The notes under the pieces: generated by a model
What the model was told of the DNA's origin: nothing
Databases searched by the model: none
The model's input: only the letters and a program-made list of their open reading frames with translations
NCBI GenBank assembly: GCA_030065875.1
Contig: JASJCR010000040.1
Span: 1-57,763, forward strand
Reading direction: 5' to 3'
DNA: 57,763 bases
DNA from: Ardenticatenaceae bacterium
GTDB taxonomy: Bacteria; Chloroflexota; Anaerolineae; Promineifilales; Promineifilaceae
Shown here: piece after piece, positions 26,056 through 34,515 of the stretch
How positions within the stretch are numbered: the first letter of the stretch is position 1
How the letters are laid out: each line of letters begins with the position of its first letter
Made by a program: the position numbers and the translations under genes

Positions 26056-27312
26056 ATGGAAATTTTAGGCGGCCCCTTGTTTGGTGTGGCTGGGGCAGGC
26101 GAATCGCACGGCCCGGGCATTACCACGATTGTCTTTGGCTGTCCGGCCGGCGTGTGGATCGATCGGGAACAGGTGCAGCATTACCTGGATCGGCGGCGGC
26201 CGGGCAGCAGCCGGCACGGCACGCCGCGCAATGAAAAAGACCAGGTTGTTTTTCTTGGCGGAATATTTGACAACCGCGATCACGAAAAGCTTCAATCCGG
26301 CCCCATGGTCAAAGTACACGTTGGACAGCAAATGTTTGAAACGGCGACTTATCAAGCCGGTTTTTCAACCGGTGAGCCGATTTCGGCCGTGGTGCTTTCG
26401 GTCACCAATAAATCGCGTCACTATCAGCAATTTTCCGGTGCGGAGGGAGAAGTACGGCCGGGGCACACTGATCTAGTGAAACATCATCAATCCGGTGGGT
26501 TTGTAGATTACCGCGGCGGCGGCCGTTCGTCCTACCGGTCAACCATCTCCGACGTGATCGGCGGCAGCATCGCTCGCCTCGTTTTGCAGCACGCGTTTGG
26601 CACCGTTTTTCTTTCTTCGATCTGTCAGGTTGGGGATTTAAAAGCCAAAATCAGCCTGGCTGATCACCTAAACGACCTGGCCAGTCGTAACGCTGATGAG
26701 GGGATATTGGCTGCAGAAACTTTGCTCGATCTCCAGAAGCAGATGGCCGCGGCCGAAATTTACAGCCTTGATGGGGATTTTGCCGCTGAGGCCGGAAAAT
26801 TAATCAAGCAAACCCGCATTGCTGGAGACTCAATCGGGGCCCAGGTGGAGGTCGTGGGGGTCAACGTACCCGCGCTGGTGGGTGAACCCCTCTACCAATC
26901 GCTCAAATTGCGCCTGATGGGAAGTTTGGGTGGGATTCACGCGGCCGAGGCGTGTGAAATCGGTGCCGGGATCGACGTGGTGAGCCGGCGGGGGAGTGAA
27001 AATAACGATCCCATCCGCCGGTCCGGTTATCAAACCAACCATCATGGAGGGCTGTTAGGGGGCATCACGACCGGCGCGCCGCTGGTCGCTCGAATATCTT
27101 TCAAGCCTACATCCACGATTAATCTGCAGCAGCAGTCGGTCCGCAAAAATTTGGAAGAAATAGACTTTCAACTGCAGAAAGGTCGCCACGATCCGTGTGT
27201 GGGGGTGCGGGCCGGGGTGACGCTGGAGTCAAGAATGGCCATTGAGGTTCTAAATGCGGTCTTGCACCATCAGGCAGGGGAGATTGAATTGCAGAGGTTT
27301 AAGCTTTTTTAG
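26056..27312 (+). CDS. aroC: Chorismate synthase
   Basis: Catalyses the FMNH2-dependent 1,4-elimination of phosphate from EPSP to chorismate, the last shared step to aromatic amino acids, folate and quinones. It has 418 residues, somewhat longer than the usual 360-400. Motifs are complete: G-E-S-H-G with His18, R-R-R-P-G (46-50), F-S-T-G-E-P-I, R-P-G-H-T-D, the R-S-S-Y-R loop, N-H-H-G-G-L-L-G-G-I-T-T-G-A-P, K-P-T-S-T-I and G-R-H-D-P-C. The extra length lies mainly in the middle (about 195-245). No other aro gene is adjacent. Confidence 0.97.
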   Translation: MEILGGPLFGVAGAGESHGPGITTIVFGCPAGVWIDREQVQHYLDRRRPGSSRHGTPRNEKDQVVFLGGIFDNRDHEKLQSGPMVKVHVGQQMFETATYQAGFSTGEPISAVVLSVTNKSRHYQQFSGAEGEVRPGHTDLVKHHQSGGFVDYRGGGRSSYRSTISDVIGGSIARLVLQHAFGTVFLSSICQVGDLKAKISLADHLNDLASRNADEGILAAETLLDLQKQMAAAEIYSLDGDFAAEAGKLIKQTRIAGDSIGAQVEVVGVNVPALVGEPLYQSLKLRLMGSLGGIHAAEACEIGAGIDVVSRRGSENNDPIRRSGYQTNHHGGLLGGITTGAPLVARISFKPTSTINLQQQSVRKNLEEIDFQLQKGRHDPCVGVRAGVTLESRMAIEVLNAVLHHQAGEIELQRFKLF

Positions 27313-27400
27313 GCATTTAGCGTTTTAGTACGGCCTCCGGCCTTCTGGCGTTTCAGCTCAATGATAAGATGCAATTTCTCTTTAATCATCACGCTAAAAA

Positions 27401-27440
27401 GCTAAAAGGCTGAAAGCCGTGCTATGGGGCTAATAAGCTT
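27401..27440. repeat. Spacer repeat of the GCTAAAAGG / TTAGC type
   Basis: The aroC downstream spacer has GCTAAAAAGCTAAAAGGC and GCCGTGCT, the same words as in the spacers on both sides of mraY (54084-54150 and 55204-55270). The rest of 27313-27558 shows no gene. Confidence 0.5.
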
Positions 27441-27558
27441 ATGCGGCTGTGTAACCTGTTTAATAATAAAAATGAGTAAAGAGTTGTTTCAAGCTGATTG
27501 ATTCTGCTGCACAATAGGAAGTATGGCCTATGGTGAGGCGCTTTACTTGACATAATTT

Positions 27559-28314
27559 ATGTGCTGGGGCAAACAAAACATGGATGAACTGCAATTATCG
27601 TTTGATCAGCATCGGGAACTGCTTCGTCTTTTTTTGCTTGCCTGGCACGAGTCGATTCAGCAGCAGCATCGCTTGCTGCCCGCTCTAGCCAAAACATTGG
27701 GAACAGAACCATCAACGGTTTACTATCATTGGGCGAAGCCCCCGCACTGTACGCAAAATGGGTGGATCAAGGGCACCAGCTGGTCGTTTGTATTTCATGG
27801 ATTTGCCGATTGTGATCTCAAACATGAGCCTGACGGCCGATTTTTGCAGGTCAGTTTTGGGCCGGGCGGCCGCTACGATGTTTTTTCCGCGTGGGGAACC
27901 CTGCAATACGTCATGGCCAGCCGCCCACCGTGGCCGACCCATCAAATTTTAAAACAATTTTTGGCTGAATATCCCCCTCCATACAATCATTTAGCCGGCT
28001 CTTACCACAAGATGAGAGCGCTGATTAGACCGCTCAAGCAGCTTGGACTTTTTGAGGTCGTGGATCGCGATCTGCTCCGCCTAAAATCTGAGCTGAGCGC
28101 CCGGCACACGCGCATTGATGAGCGCGGTCAGCGCATTTATGAGCCTCCCGATCCATTTAACAACCCGGAAGAAAAAATATTTTGGGATTTGGAAGTGGCT
28201 CATGCCAGGAAGCTCACATCAGAAGCGGCCGTTTTGATCGACAGCGGTTTAAATGAAGAAGTCTTTGCCGACTTATGGGACGAGCGCGTGGCCAGATCGC
28301 CGGTCTTGTTGTGA
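27559..28314 (+). CDS. Uncharacterised cytoplasmic protein, 244-251 aa
   Basis: The frame opens at ATG 27559, but ATG 27580 (M-D-E-L-Q-L-S-F) is an equally good start; neither has a strong RBS. The protein is soluble, without signal or membrane segment. A central block W-S-F-V-F-H-G-F-A-D-C-D followed by G-R-F-L-Q-V-S-F-G-P-G-G-R-Y-D-V-F and A-W-G-T-L-Q-Y vaguely recalls the DUF6896-type pattern (HG..., FG..G..D.F..W...Y), but I am not sure. The N-terminal half has W-H-E-S-I-Q-Q-Q-H-R, and the C-terminal half is helical and charged. Codon use matches the neighbours, so it is probably real. No function can be given. Confidence 0.6.
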   Translation: MCWGKQNMDELQLSFDQHRELLRLFLLAWHESIQQQHRLLPALAKTLGTEPSTVYYHWAKPPHCTQNGWIKGTSWSFVFHGFADCDLKHEPDGRFLQVSFGPGGRYDVFSAWGTLQYVMASRPPWPTHQILKQFLAEYPPPYNHLAGSYHKMRALIRPLKQLGLFEVVDRDLLRLKSELSARHTRIDERGQRIYEPPDPFNNPEEKIFWDLEVAHARKLTSEAAVLIDSGLNEEVFADLWDERVARSPVLL

Positions 28315-28321
28315 TTCTGGC

Positions 28322-28348
28322 TTGTTTGGCGACAAATTCAGGTATAAT
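28322..28348 (+). promoter_or_regulatory. Possible promoter of the SDR gene
   Basis: A perfect -10 TATAAT (28343-28348) is preceded at 15 nt by TTGTTT (28322-28327); the spacer is short. It is followed by a C-run and the start codon 75 nt downstream. Confidence 0.45.
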
Positions 28349-28423
28349 TCCCCCCCAATCAAACTTCGTGAAACGAACGATTTCACCCTAGACCCTCACA
28401 AAAATTAAAGCGGAGAGTATCTC

Positions 28424-29197
28424 ATGAGTCATCTTTTTGATTTAACCGGCAAGGTTGCCCTGATAACTGGCGCATCACGCGGCATTGGAGAAGCGATCGC
28501 TCACGCGTATGCCGATGCCGGTGCCCAGGTTGTTTTATCGAGTCGCAAACAGGAAGGGCTTGATCGCGTCGCGGCCGACATTCAGGCGGCCGGGGGAGAA
28601 GCCCTGCCCATTGCCGCTCATACCGGGAGTGATGAAGCGATAGCGGCCGTGGTGGAGAAAGCCACCGAGGCGTATGGAGGCATCGATATCGTGGTCAACA
28701 ATGCGGCCACCAACCCTCACTTCGGGCCAATGCTGACGGCTGAAGAAAGCCACTGGGACAAAATTGTTGACGTCAACGTGAAAGGCTATTTTCGCGTAGT
28801 TAAGGCATGCGTGCCGAGCATGAAAGCTCGTGGAGGGGGAAAAGTGATCAACATCGCCTCAATTGCCGGGCTGGAGCCGCAACCGTTAATGGGAGTTTAC
28901 TGCGTCAGCAAGGCGGCCGTGATCATGATGACCCAGGTGCTGGCGGCCGAGTTGGCGGCCGATAATATTCAGGTAAACGCCATTGCCCCCGGATTTATTA
29001 AAACAAAATTTAGCGCTGCGATCTGGCAAAACGAACAGATGTATCAAACCGTCGTCAAGCAAATCCCGCAAGGGCGCATGGCTGAACCGGAAGAGCTGAC
29101 CGGTATGGCCATTTATTTGGCCACGGCCGCCTCCAGCTTTACAACCGGAGCCACACTTCTGGTTGATGGCGGTCAAAAGGTGAGTACAAGCGTATAA
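28424..29197 (+). CDS. Short-chain dehydrogenase/reductase, FabG-like
   Basis: 257 residues of a classical SDR. The cofactor motif T-G-A-S-R-G-I-G is at 15-22, N-N-A-A near 93, and the catalytic triad is Ser146, Tyr159 and Lys163 (Y-C-V-S-K). The C-terminus L-L-V-D-G-G-Q is typical. After the second strand comes S-S-R-K, which favours NADP(H). GGAGAG lies 8 nt before ATG 28424. The closest functional classes are 3-oxoacyl-ACP reductase-like or sugar/alcohol dehydrogenases; without other fatty acid genes nearby the substrate is open. Confidence 0.92.
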   Translation: MSHLFDLTGKVALITGASRGIGEAIAHAYADAGAQVVLSSRKQEGLDRVAADIQAAGGEALPIAAHTGSDEAIAAVVEKATEAYGGIDIVVNNAATNPHFGPMLTAEESHWDKIVDVNVKGYFRVVKACVPSMKARGGGKVINIASIAGLEPQPLMGVYCVSKAAVIMMTQVLAAELAADNIQVNAIAPGFIKTKFSAAIWQNEQMYQTVVKQIPQGRMAEPEELTGMAIYLATAASSFTTGATLLVDGGQKVSTSV

Positions 29198-29240
29198 GCG
29201 CTTACTGTCCAGCAATCCCCCTCCCCGCAACAGTTCGAAT

Positions 29241-29361
29241 GCGGACAGATTTAATTTTAGATTGGACCAAACTCCGGTCCAATCTACGAATTCGTGGTTT
29301 GTTTTTGCGCAGCGATATTTATAACTGTTTCAGCTATTAATTTGCTACTCTATCTGTCCGC
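29241..29361 (+). terminator. Nested hairpins after the SDR gene (probable transcript end)
   Basis: The inner perfect 10-bp stem is AGATTGGACC (29259-29268) with GGTCCAATCT (29276-29285). The outer arms GCGGACAGAT (29241-29250) and ATCTGTCCGC (29352-29361) are exactly complementary, and CTTTTAA follows the outer stem. The inner stem lacks an immediate T-run. Confidence 0.45.
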
Positions 29362-29461
29362 TTTTAATCCCTCATGCAGGGAGAAAAAAGTAAAAAGTAA
29401 AATTTTCCCCCACTCGCTGCGTCCCTATGGTGAATAAAAAATACCATCCGATTTTATCGCT

Positions 29462-30199
29462 ATGATTCAAGCTGTCATATTTGATCTGGACGGGACGCTA
29501 GTCCAAACTGAAAAACTCAAAGCGCTATCGTACGCGCGTGCGGCTGTAGACTTATGTCCGTATACCTTGCGTGAAGACGAGGTGATTGAGGCGTTCAAAG
29601 ACGTCGTGGGATTATCCCGGCGCGACGTGGCCACCCGATTGGTGAAACGCTTTAATCTGGCGGACAACGCGGCCGGGCACATGGCTGAATTTGGAGTATC
29701 CACTCCCTGGCAGGCGTTTGTCCAAATCCGGCTGGCACACTACAACAAAATGCTGGCCGATCCGGAAGTGATTCGAAGCAATCAATGGCCCCACAACATG
29801 AACCTGCTCGAGCGCATGCGACAAGAAGGGTGTCGAGTTGGATTGGCAACCATGTCTCACTGCGAACAAGTGACCCGCGTCCTGCAGATTTTAGAGTTAT
29901 CAACCGCCTTTGACATCGTGGCCACCCGAGATGATGTCGATCGCGGGAAGCCGAGTCCGGAAATTTATCAGCTGGTTTTGGCCGAACTTGGTGTTCAACC
30001 GGATGATGCGCTGGCGATTGAAGATTCACCCAGTGGGGTCGAGGCGGCCGTTGCGGCCGGAATGCACTGTATTGCGGTATCAACACCCTTCACCGGTCAG
30101 CAGCTTCACGAACGCAACCTGATTGAAGACCGCTGGATCGTCGATGATCCAGCAGATTTAATGCGGGTGGTTGACCAAAAATTTCAAGCCTTAAATTAG
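29462..30199 (+). CDS. HAD-superfamily hydrolase, beta-phosphoglucomutase/phosphatase type
   Basis: 245 residues with the four HAD motifs: F-D-L-D-G-T (Asp8, Asp10), A-T-M-S, the Lys in G-K-P-S-P-E, and I-E-D-S-P-S-G. The helical cap inserted after motif I (about 17-90) marks subfamily IA, which includes beta-phosphoglucomutases and sugar-phosphate phosphatases. It lies 9 nt before gnd in a HAD-gnd-zwf operon, which suggests a sugar-phosphate substrate tied to the pentose phosphate pathway. That link is inference from position. Confidence 0.88.
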   Translation: MIQAVIFDLDGTLVQTEKLKALSYARAAVDLCPYTLREDEVIEAFKDVVGLSRRDVATRLVKRFNLADNAAGHMAEFGVSTPWQAFVQIRLAHYNKMLADPEVIRSNQWPHNMNLLERMRQEGCRVGLATMSHCEQVTRVLQILELSTAFDIVATRDDVDRGKPSPEIYQLVLAELGVQPDDALAIEDSPSGVEAAVAAGMHCIAVSTPFTGQQLHERNLIEDRWIVDDPADLMRVVDQKFQALN

Positions 30200-30208
30200 G
30201 AGTTAGAG

Positions 30209-31114
30209 ATGCAAATTGCAATGATTGGATTAGGCAAGATGGGGGCCAATATGGCCTCGCGTTTGTTAAAAGGCGGTCATGATGTGTTCGCCTTTGACTT
30301 AAATGAAAAAGCGATTCAGCAAGCTGAGAGTGAGGGAGCCGTCGGCGTTCGTTCGCTTGAGGAATTGTTTGGTCAAATGAGCGCCCCTCGCGCCGTTTGG
30401 GTCATGGTTCCGGCCGGAAAACCCACCGAAAGCACGGTGAATCGTTTAGGTGATCTGTTGGCGGAAGGGGATACCATCATCGATGGGGGGAACAGCAATT
30501 ACAAAGATACCGTTGCCCGCAGTCAGATGTTGTCAGCCAAAGGGATTGAGTTTGTGGACGTGGGCACTTCTGGTGGGGTTTGGGGGTTAACGGAAGGGTA
30601 CAGCATGATGGTTGGCGGTTCAAAAGCGGCCGTTGAGCGGCTGCGGCCGGTATTGGAAACTCTGGCCCCGGCTGCTGAGCAGGGATGGGGACATGTTGGC
30701 CCAAGCGGATCCGGTCACTTTGTCAAAATGATTCACAACGGCATCGAATACGGCATGATGCAGGCGTATGCGGAAGGGTTTGAGATCATGAAAGAGAAAG
30801 GGGATTTTGATCTCGACCTGCACCAGATTTCTCAAATCTGGCGTCACGGCAGCGTGGTGCGGTCGTGGCTGTTAGATTTGATTGGCAATGCACTCGATGA
30901 GGATCAGGATTTGGCCGGTGTAGCCCCTTGGGTAAGCGATTCTGGTGAAGGGCGCTGGACCGTGTTTGAGGCGATTGATCTGGATGTTTCAGCACCGGTC
31001 ATTACTTTGGCCCTGCAGTCGCGTTTGATCAGTCGGGATGATAACCCCTATCAATTTCGCCTGCTGTCCGCCATGCGCAACCAATTTGGCGGCCACGCGA
31101 TCAAATCGAGTTAA
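30209..31114 (+). CDS. gnd: 6-phosphogluconate dehydrogenase, short (GndA/YqeC-like) form
   Basis: Oxidatively decarboxylates 6-phosphogluconate to ribulose 5-phosphate. Its 301 residues make it the short bacterial form rather than the ~470-residue enzyme. The Rossmann motif G-L-G-K-M-G-A-N is at 7-14. Other marks are D-G-G-N-S-N-Y-K, V-G-T-S-G-G-V-W-G-L, and the catalytic Lys/Asn pair in G-H-F-V-K-M-I-H-N-G-I-E-Y. TAGGAG lies just before ATG 30209. It is followed after 9 nt by zwf, so both oxidative pentose phosphate dehydrogenases are co-expressed. Short forms often prefer NAD; the cofactor was not tested here. Confidence 0.95.
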   Translation: MQIAMIGLGKMGANMASRLLKGGHDVFAFDLNEKAIQQAESEGAVGVRSLEELFGQMSAPRAVWVMVPAGKPTESTVNRLGDLLAEGDTIIDGGNSNYKDTVARSQMLSAKGIEFVDVGTSGGVWGLTEGYSMMVGGSKAAVERLRPVLETLAPAAEQGWGHVGPSGSGHFVKMIHNGIEYGMMQAYAEGFEIMKEKGDFDLDLHQISQIWRHGSVVRSWLLDLIGNALDEDQDLAGVAPWVSDSGEGRWTVFEAIDLDVSAPVITLALQSRLISRDDNPYQFRLLSAMRNQFGGHAIKSS

Positions 31115-31123
31115 GGGGTGACG

Positions 31124-32569
31124 ATGTCTAAGGATTTATTGCCCACTACGGTGGTTATTTTTGGGGCGTCAGGTGATTTGACCTGGCGTAAATTAGGCCC
31201 CGCCTTGTTTAACGCTTTCCGCAAAAAAAGGCTGCCCGTCCCCACGGAAATCGTTGGGTTTGCCTTTGACGAATTGACCGAAGAGAGTTTTCGGCAGCGC
31301 TTGCGCGAAGGGGCGGAGCAATTCGCCGGATCATTTGATGAGCAAATCTGGAATGAATTTGCGGCTCACCTGCACTATCGTCAGGGAAATTTTAGCGAAG
31401 CACAAGATTTTGCAAGATTGAAGAGAACCCTGGAATCGTTGGAGAATGGCCTGGCCAACCGCCTGTATTATTTGGCCACCTCCCCTCACTTTTTTGCTAC
31501 CATTGTGGCCCAGCTGGGCCGGTTGGGTATGGAGAAGGGCGCGGCCGGTTCCTGCAACGTGGTGATTGAAAAACCGTTTGGCACCGATTTGACTTCCGCA
31601 GAGGCGTTGAATAAAGTGGTTCAGGCGGTTTTTAAAGAATCGCAAATTTTTCGAATCGATCATTACTTAGGGAAGGAGACGGCGCAGAATATCCTCTTTT
31701 TTCGGTTTGCCAACACGATTTTTGAACCGGTTTGGAACCGCAACTATATCGATCACGTTCAAATTACCGTCGCCGAAGAGGTTGATGTGGGGCATCGTGG
31801 GGGATATTACGATAATGCCGGTGTTTTACGGGATATGTTTCAAAACCACCTGCTCCAGCTGCTGGCCTTAACGGCCATGGAACCCCCCACTTCTTTTCAG
31901 GCTGATGCGATTCGCGATGAAAAAGTAAAGCTGCTCAAGGCGGTGCGGCCGCTAGATTTAGACCACGCGGTACGCGGACAATATGAAGGTTATCGTGATC
32001 TGAAAAACATTGCCGAAGGGTCGCAGACGCCCACCTTTGCCGCTCTTAAGCTTTACATCGACAACTGGCGCTGGCGCGGCGTACCGTTTTATCTGCGATC
32101 CGGCAAGCGGTTGAACACCAAAGCCACAGAGATCTCGCTGGTTTTTGATAAACCACCTCATTTGATGTTTGATATGCCCGCCGAAGAATTAACGCCGAAT
32201 GTATTATCTCTGTGCATTCAGCCAGACGAAGGCATCCATTTAAAATTTGAAACCAAAGTTCCCGACACGATGCAGGCCATGCAGGCTGTTGATCTCGATT
32301 TTCACTATCGCGACTCATTTGAGGATGTCATCTTGCCCGACGCTTACGAGCGTTTGGTGCTTGATGCCATCCAAGGAGATGCGGCATTGTTTACCCGGCG
32401 GGATGGAATACAGCGTTCCTGGGAGTTGTTGGACCCGGTGATTCGGGCCTGGGAGAATGATAAAGGGATTCCCCTTGCTTATTATGAGGGGGGCACCTGG
32501 GGACCCACAGAAGCGGATCAGCTTTTGCAAATAGACGGCCGTCGCTGGCATCACGGCTGTACGCATTAA
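31124..32569 (+). CDS. zwf: Glucose-6-phosphate 1-dehydrogenase
   Basis: First enzyme of the oxidative pentose phosphate pathway, giving 6-phosphogluconolactone and NAD(P)H. ATG 31124 is preferred over the in-frame GTG 31118 because AAGGGG lies before it; the protein then has 481 residues, normal for the family. G-A-S-G-D-L (14-19) binds the nucleotide. The substrate signature R-I-D-H-Y-L-G-K-E spans 177-185 with His180 and Lys184. Y-L-R-S-G-K-R-L is present further on. It is last in the HAD-gnd-zwf operon, with a strong terminator downstream. No pgl (lactonase) gene is seen nearby. Confidence 0.97.
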   Translation: MSKDLLPTTVVIFGASGDLTWRKLGPALFNAFRKKRLPVPTEIVGFAFDELTEESFRQRLREGAEQFAGSFDEQIWNEFAAHLHYRQGNFSEAQDFARLKRTLESLENGLANRLYYLATSPHFFATIVAQLGRLGMEKGAAGSCNVVIEKPFGTDLTSAEALNKVVQAVFKESQIFRIDHYLGKETAQNILFFRFANTIFEPVWNRNYIDHVQITVAEEVDVGHRGGYYDNAGVLRDMFQNHLLQLLALTAMEPPTSFQADAIRDEKVKLLKAVRPLDLDHAVRGQYEGYRDLKNIAEGSQTPTFAALKLYIDNWRWRGVPFYLRSGKRLNTKATEISLVFDKPPHLMFDMPAEELTPNVLSLCIQPDEGIHLKFETKVPDTMQAMQAVDLDFHYRDSFEDVILPDAYERLVLDAIQGDAALFTRRDGIQRSWELLDPVIRAWENDKGIPLAYYEGGTWGPTEADQLLQIDGRRWHHGCTH

Positions 32570-32601
32570 TAATCCCTGGGCGTTAACGGATGAAGTGCAG
32601 A

Positions 32602-32725
32602 TTTAAGTGGGTCAAAGACCAAAAATTAAAAAAACAAGTTTTTATGAATGACACGAATTTCCCAGCTTAAACCAGAAAATCCTTTTAATTCGTGTCAGCC
32701 TGTTTTTAAAAATCAAGTGTGATGG
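32602..32725. repeat. Dispersed ~125-bp intergenic repeat, copy B (inverted relative to 253-377)
   Basis: It is the reverse complement of copy A with scattered differences. Its hairpin arms TGACACGAATT (32649-32659) and AATTCGTGTCA (32687-32697) are perfectly complementary. Both copies follow closely on a plus-strand stop codon. Confidence 0.75.
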
Positions 32726-32730
32726 ACTTA

Positions 32731-32775
32731 AAGAAGGCCTCCCTATCATTTATAAGGAAGGCCTTCTTTTTTTTT
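32731..32775 (+). terminator. Rho-independent terminator of the HAD-gnd-zwf operon
   Basis: AAGAAGGCCT (32731-32740) pairs with AGGCCTTCTT (32759-32768) over an 18-nt loop; a T-run continues to 32775. Confidence 0.85.
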
Positions 32776-32911
32776 CATCACAGCTGATGATCCACGCACC
32801 CAACCGTAATTGGGGTAAATGCATTATAATTTCACCAGGGAGAAGCACAATAAGGTAATGGTCATCAGGTACCATTGTTTCATTACAACTCGAGTATGAG
32901 AAGGTGTCAAT

Positions 32912-34000
32912 ATGCTGTCAGAAAATTCGCCGGATACAATTGATGTTCGTTCAGATGAGCGGTTAGATGAACAGAGCCTGCGCAATTACTTGGCTTCCCA
33001 CGGGGATGTTTTGAACGTCGAGACCAATCAATTTGAAGTGCGCCAATTTGGTGGGGGAATGGCCAATCTCACCTATGAGCTGTATTTTCCAGATGATCAA
33101 CGCCGATTTGTGCTGCGCCGGCCGCCACTAGGGCCGGTGGCTGCTTCCGCTCACGATATGGGGCGTGAGTTCAAGGTGTTATCCCGTCTGTTTCAGCGGT
33201 TTCCCCTGGCGCCCAGGGCTTTTTTATATTGTGATGACGCCGAGGTCATTGGAGCTCCATTTTTTATTATGGAGCGGCGCTTTGGCATTGTAGTCAGAAA
33301 AAAAATGCCGGCCGATTTTTTACACAAAGCGGATGCCGCCCAGCAAATGAGCCTGGCTTTGGTGGATGCGCTGGCCGATTTTCATGCGGTAGATTATCAG
33401 GCGATTGGCCTGGGTAATTTGGGAAAACCTCAGGGATTTGTTACTCGTCAAATAGAAGGTTGGATGCGCCGGTGGCGGAAAGCACGTCTGGAAAATGATC
33501 CGGCTGATTCGTCGATGCACACGGTTTATGAATGGTTGAAGGGCAACCAACCGGACGAGAAATTTTACTCTTTGGTTCACAATGATTATAAGCTGGACAA
33601 CGTCATGTTTGATCGAGAGGATCCAGCCCGGATGGTGGCCATTTTTGATTGGGACATGTGTACGTTGGGAGATCCGCTTTGTGACTTGGGAGCCTTGCTC
33701 ACGTACTGGACCGATGATGATGACCCACCCTATATGAAGATGTTGTCGGCAACGTTTATGCCGGTGGGCCAGGCCAGGTTTATTTCGCGTCGGGAGCTGG
33801 TTGAGCGGTATGCGCTGCGCAGCGGCCGGGATGTATCTCAAATCGCTTTTTACCACGGTTTGGGGTTGTTTCGATTGACGGTCATCATTGCCCAAATTTA
33901 TATTCGCTATGTGCGCGGCCAAACCAAGGATCAGCGTTTTGCTGCTTTGGGTGAAATGATTCCATTGCTGGCCCGAGCGGCCGTTGACATTACCGGATAA
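32912..34000 (+). CDS. APH/ACAD10-like phosphotransferase family protein
   Basis: 362 residues with an aminoglycoside-phosphotransferase/choline-kinase-like fold. The catalytic loop is H-N-D-Y-K-L-D-N-V-M-F (His223, Asp225). The metal-binding D-W-D-M-C-T-L-G-D-P-L-C-D-L-G starts at Asp246. The N-terminal lobe has the G-G-M-A-N-L-T-Y loop and F-V-L-R-R-P-P. The 'LRRPPLGPVAASAHDMGREFKV' type block is typical of ACAD10/11-like kinases, linked in other bacteria to 4-hydroxyacid catabolism, rather than of antibiotic-resistance APHs. AAGGTG precedes ATG 32912. The substrate is unknown; no acyl-CoA dehydrogenase is adjacent. Confidence 0.88.
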   Translation: MLSENSPDTIDVRSDERLDEQSLRNYLASHGDVLNVETNQFEVRQFGGGMANLTYELYFPDDQRRFVLRRPPLGPVAASAHDMGREFKVLSRLFQRFPLAPRAFLYCDDAEVIGAPFFIMERRFGIVVRKKMPADFLHKADAAQQMSLALVDALADFHAVDYQAIGLGNLGKPQGFVTRQIEGWMRRWRKARLENDPADSSMHTVYEWLKGNQPDEKFYSLVHNDYKLDNVMFDREDPARMVAIFDWDMCTLGDPLCDLGALLTYWTDDDDPPYMKMLSATFMPVGQARFISRRELVERYALRSGRDVSQIAFYHGLGLFRLTVIIAQIYIRYVRGQTKDQRFAALGEMIPLLARAAVDITG

Positions 34001-34244
34001 ATGATAGGAAAAACATGGCTACTGCATTAAAAAACATTACTATCAACGTGCTCGAGCACATCGTTAACCAATTGTTAAACTCGCCTGGGGGTCCTATAAC
34101 CGGTGTATATAGGGTTAAAAGCCGGCAAAATGCGGTGTTTTTCCCATATGTGGGTGAAGAAAACAAATGTTAAAAAATACTCACGTGTCGATTTGGGAAA
34201 CCCTAAAAAATCCAACGTTTTAAGATTTACTTGACAGAATATCA

Positions 34245-34273
34245 TTGTCATCTGCCGCTCCCTCTGCTAGAAT
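34245..34273 (+). promoter_or_regulatory. Sigma70-like promoter of dnaA
   Basis: -35 TTGTCA (34245-34250), exactly 17 nt, -10 TAGAAT (34268-34273). Transcription would start near 34280, right at the first leader hairpin. A TTGACA at 34231-34236 is not correctly spaced to a -10. Confidence 0.7.
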
Positions 34274-34278
34274 CGCTT

Positions 34279-34409
34279 GACCGTTGGAAGCAATATCTTG
34301 CGGTCGCTAATTAGGAGAGGCGATTCGGAAATTTGGTGACAGACCCACCGTTGCTATGGTTTCTAAAGAGGATACTGGGGAAAGCCTGCGAAACAACGGA
34401 ACCTAATTG
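34279..34409 (+). ncRNA. Structured 5' leader of dnaA, family not recognised
   Basis: A bulged hairpin at the transcript start pairs GACC (34279-34282) with GGTC (34302-34305) and GCAA (34290-34293) with TTGC (34298-34301). A long-range stem TAATTAGG (34308-34315)/CCTAATTG (34402-34409) encloses a second one, CCGTTG (34348-34353)/CAACGG (34394-34399). The interior has conserved-looking purine runs (GGGGAAAGCC). The nested design suggests a cis-regulatory RNA, but it matches no riboswitch I can name. Confidence 0.4.
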
Positions 34410-34515
34410 AATAGAAAATGAGATCATTGTAGTAGGATCCTTGCGCATCGGCCAGACGGTTTTTGTGCTTTATTGTTGACCCTACCTGATCGTTTTGTGA
34501 GAGGCACAATCAATT

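Larger units (their letters stand above)
32570..32911. other. Spacer with repeat copy B, terminator and a -10-like box
   Basis: It holds the dispersed repeat (32602-32725), the zwf terminator (32731-32775) and a TATAAT at 32825-32830 that may be the -10 of the next gene, though no good -35 is visible. Confidence 0.6.
34001..34515. other. dnaA upstream region: promoter and long structured leader
   Basis: It contains a good promoter (34245-34273) and a ~236-nt leader with nested pairings (34279-34409). I searched by eye for canonical DnaA boxes (TTATNCACA or complement) and saw none, so an origin here is not supported. Confidence 0.6.

Noticed and set aside
34001..34515. Replication origin next to dnaA
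   Set aside because: No canonical DnaA boxes or AT-rich 13-mer array visible by eye, and no dnaN neighbour; kept only as an open question.
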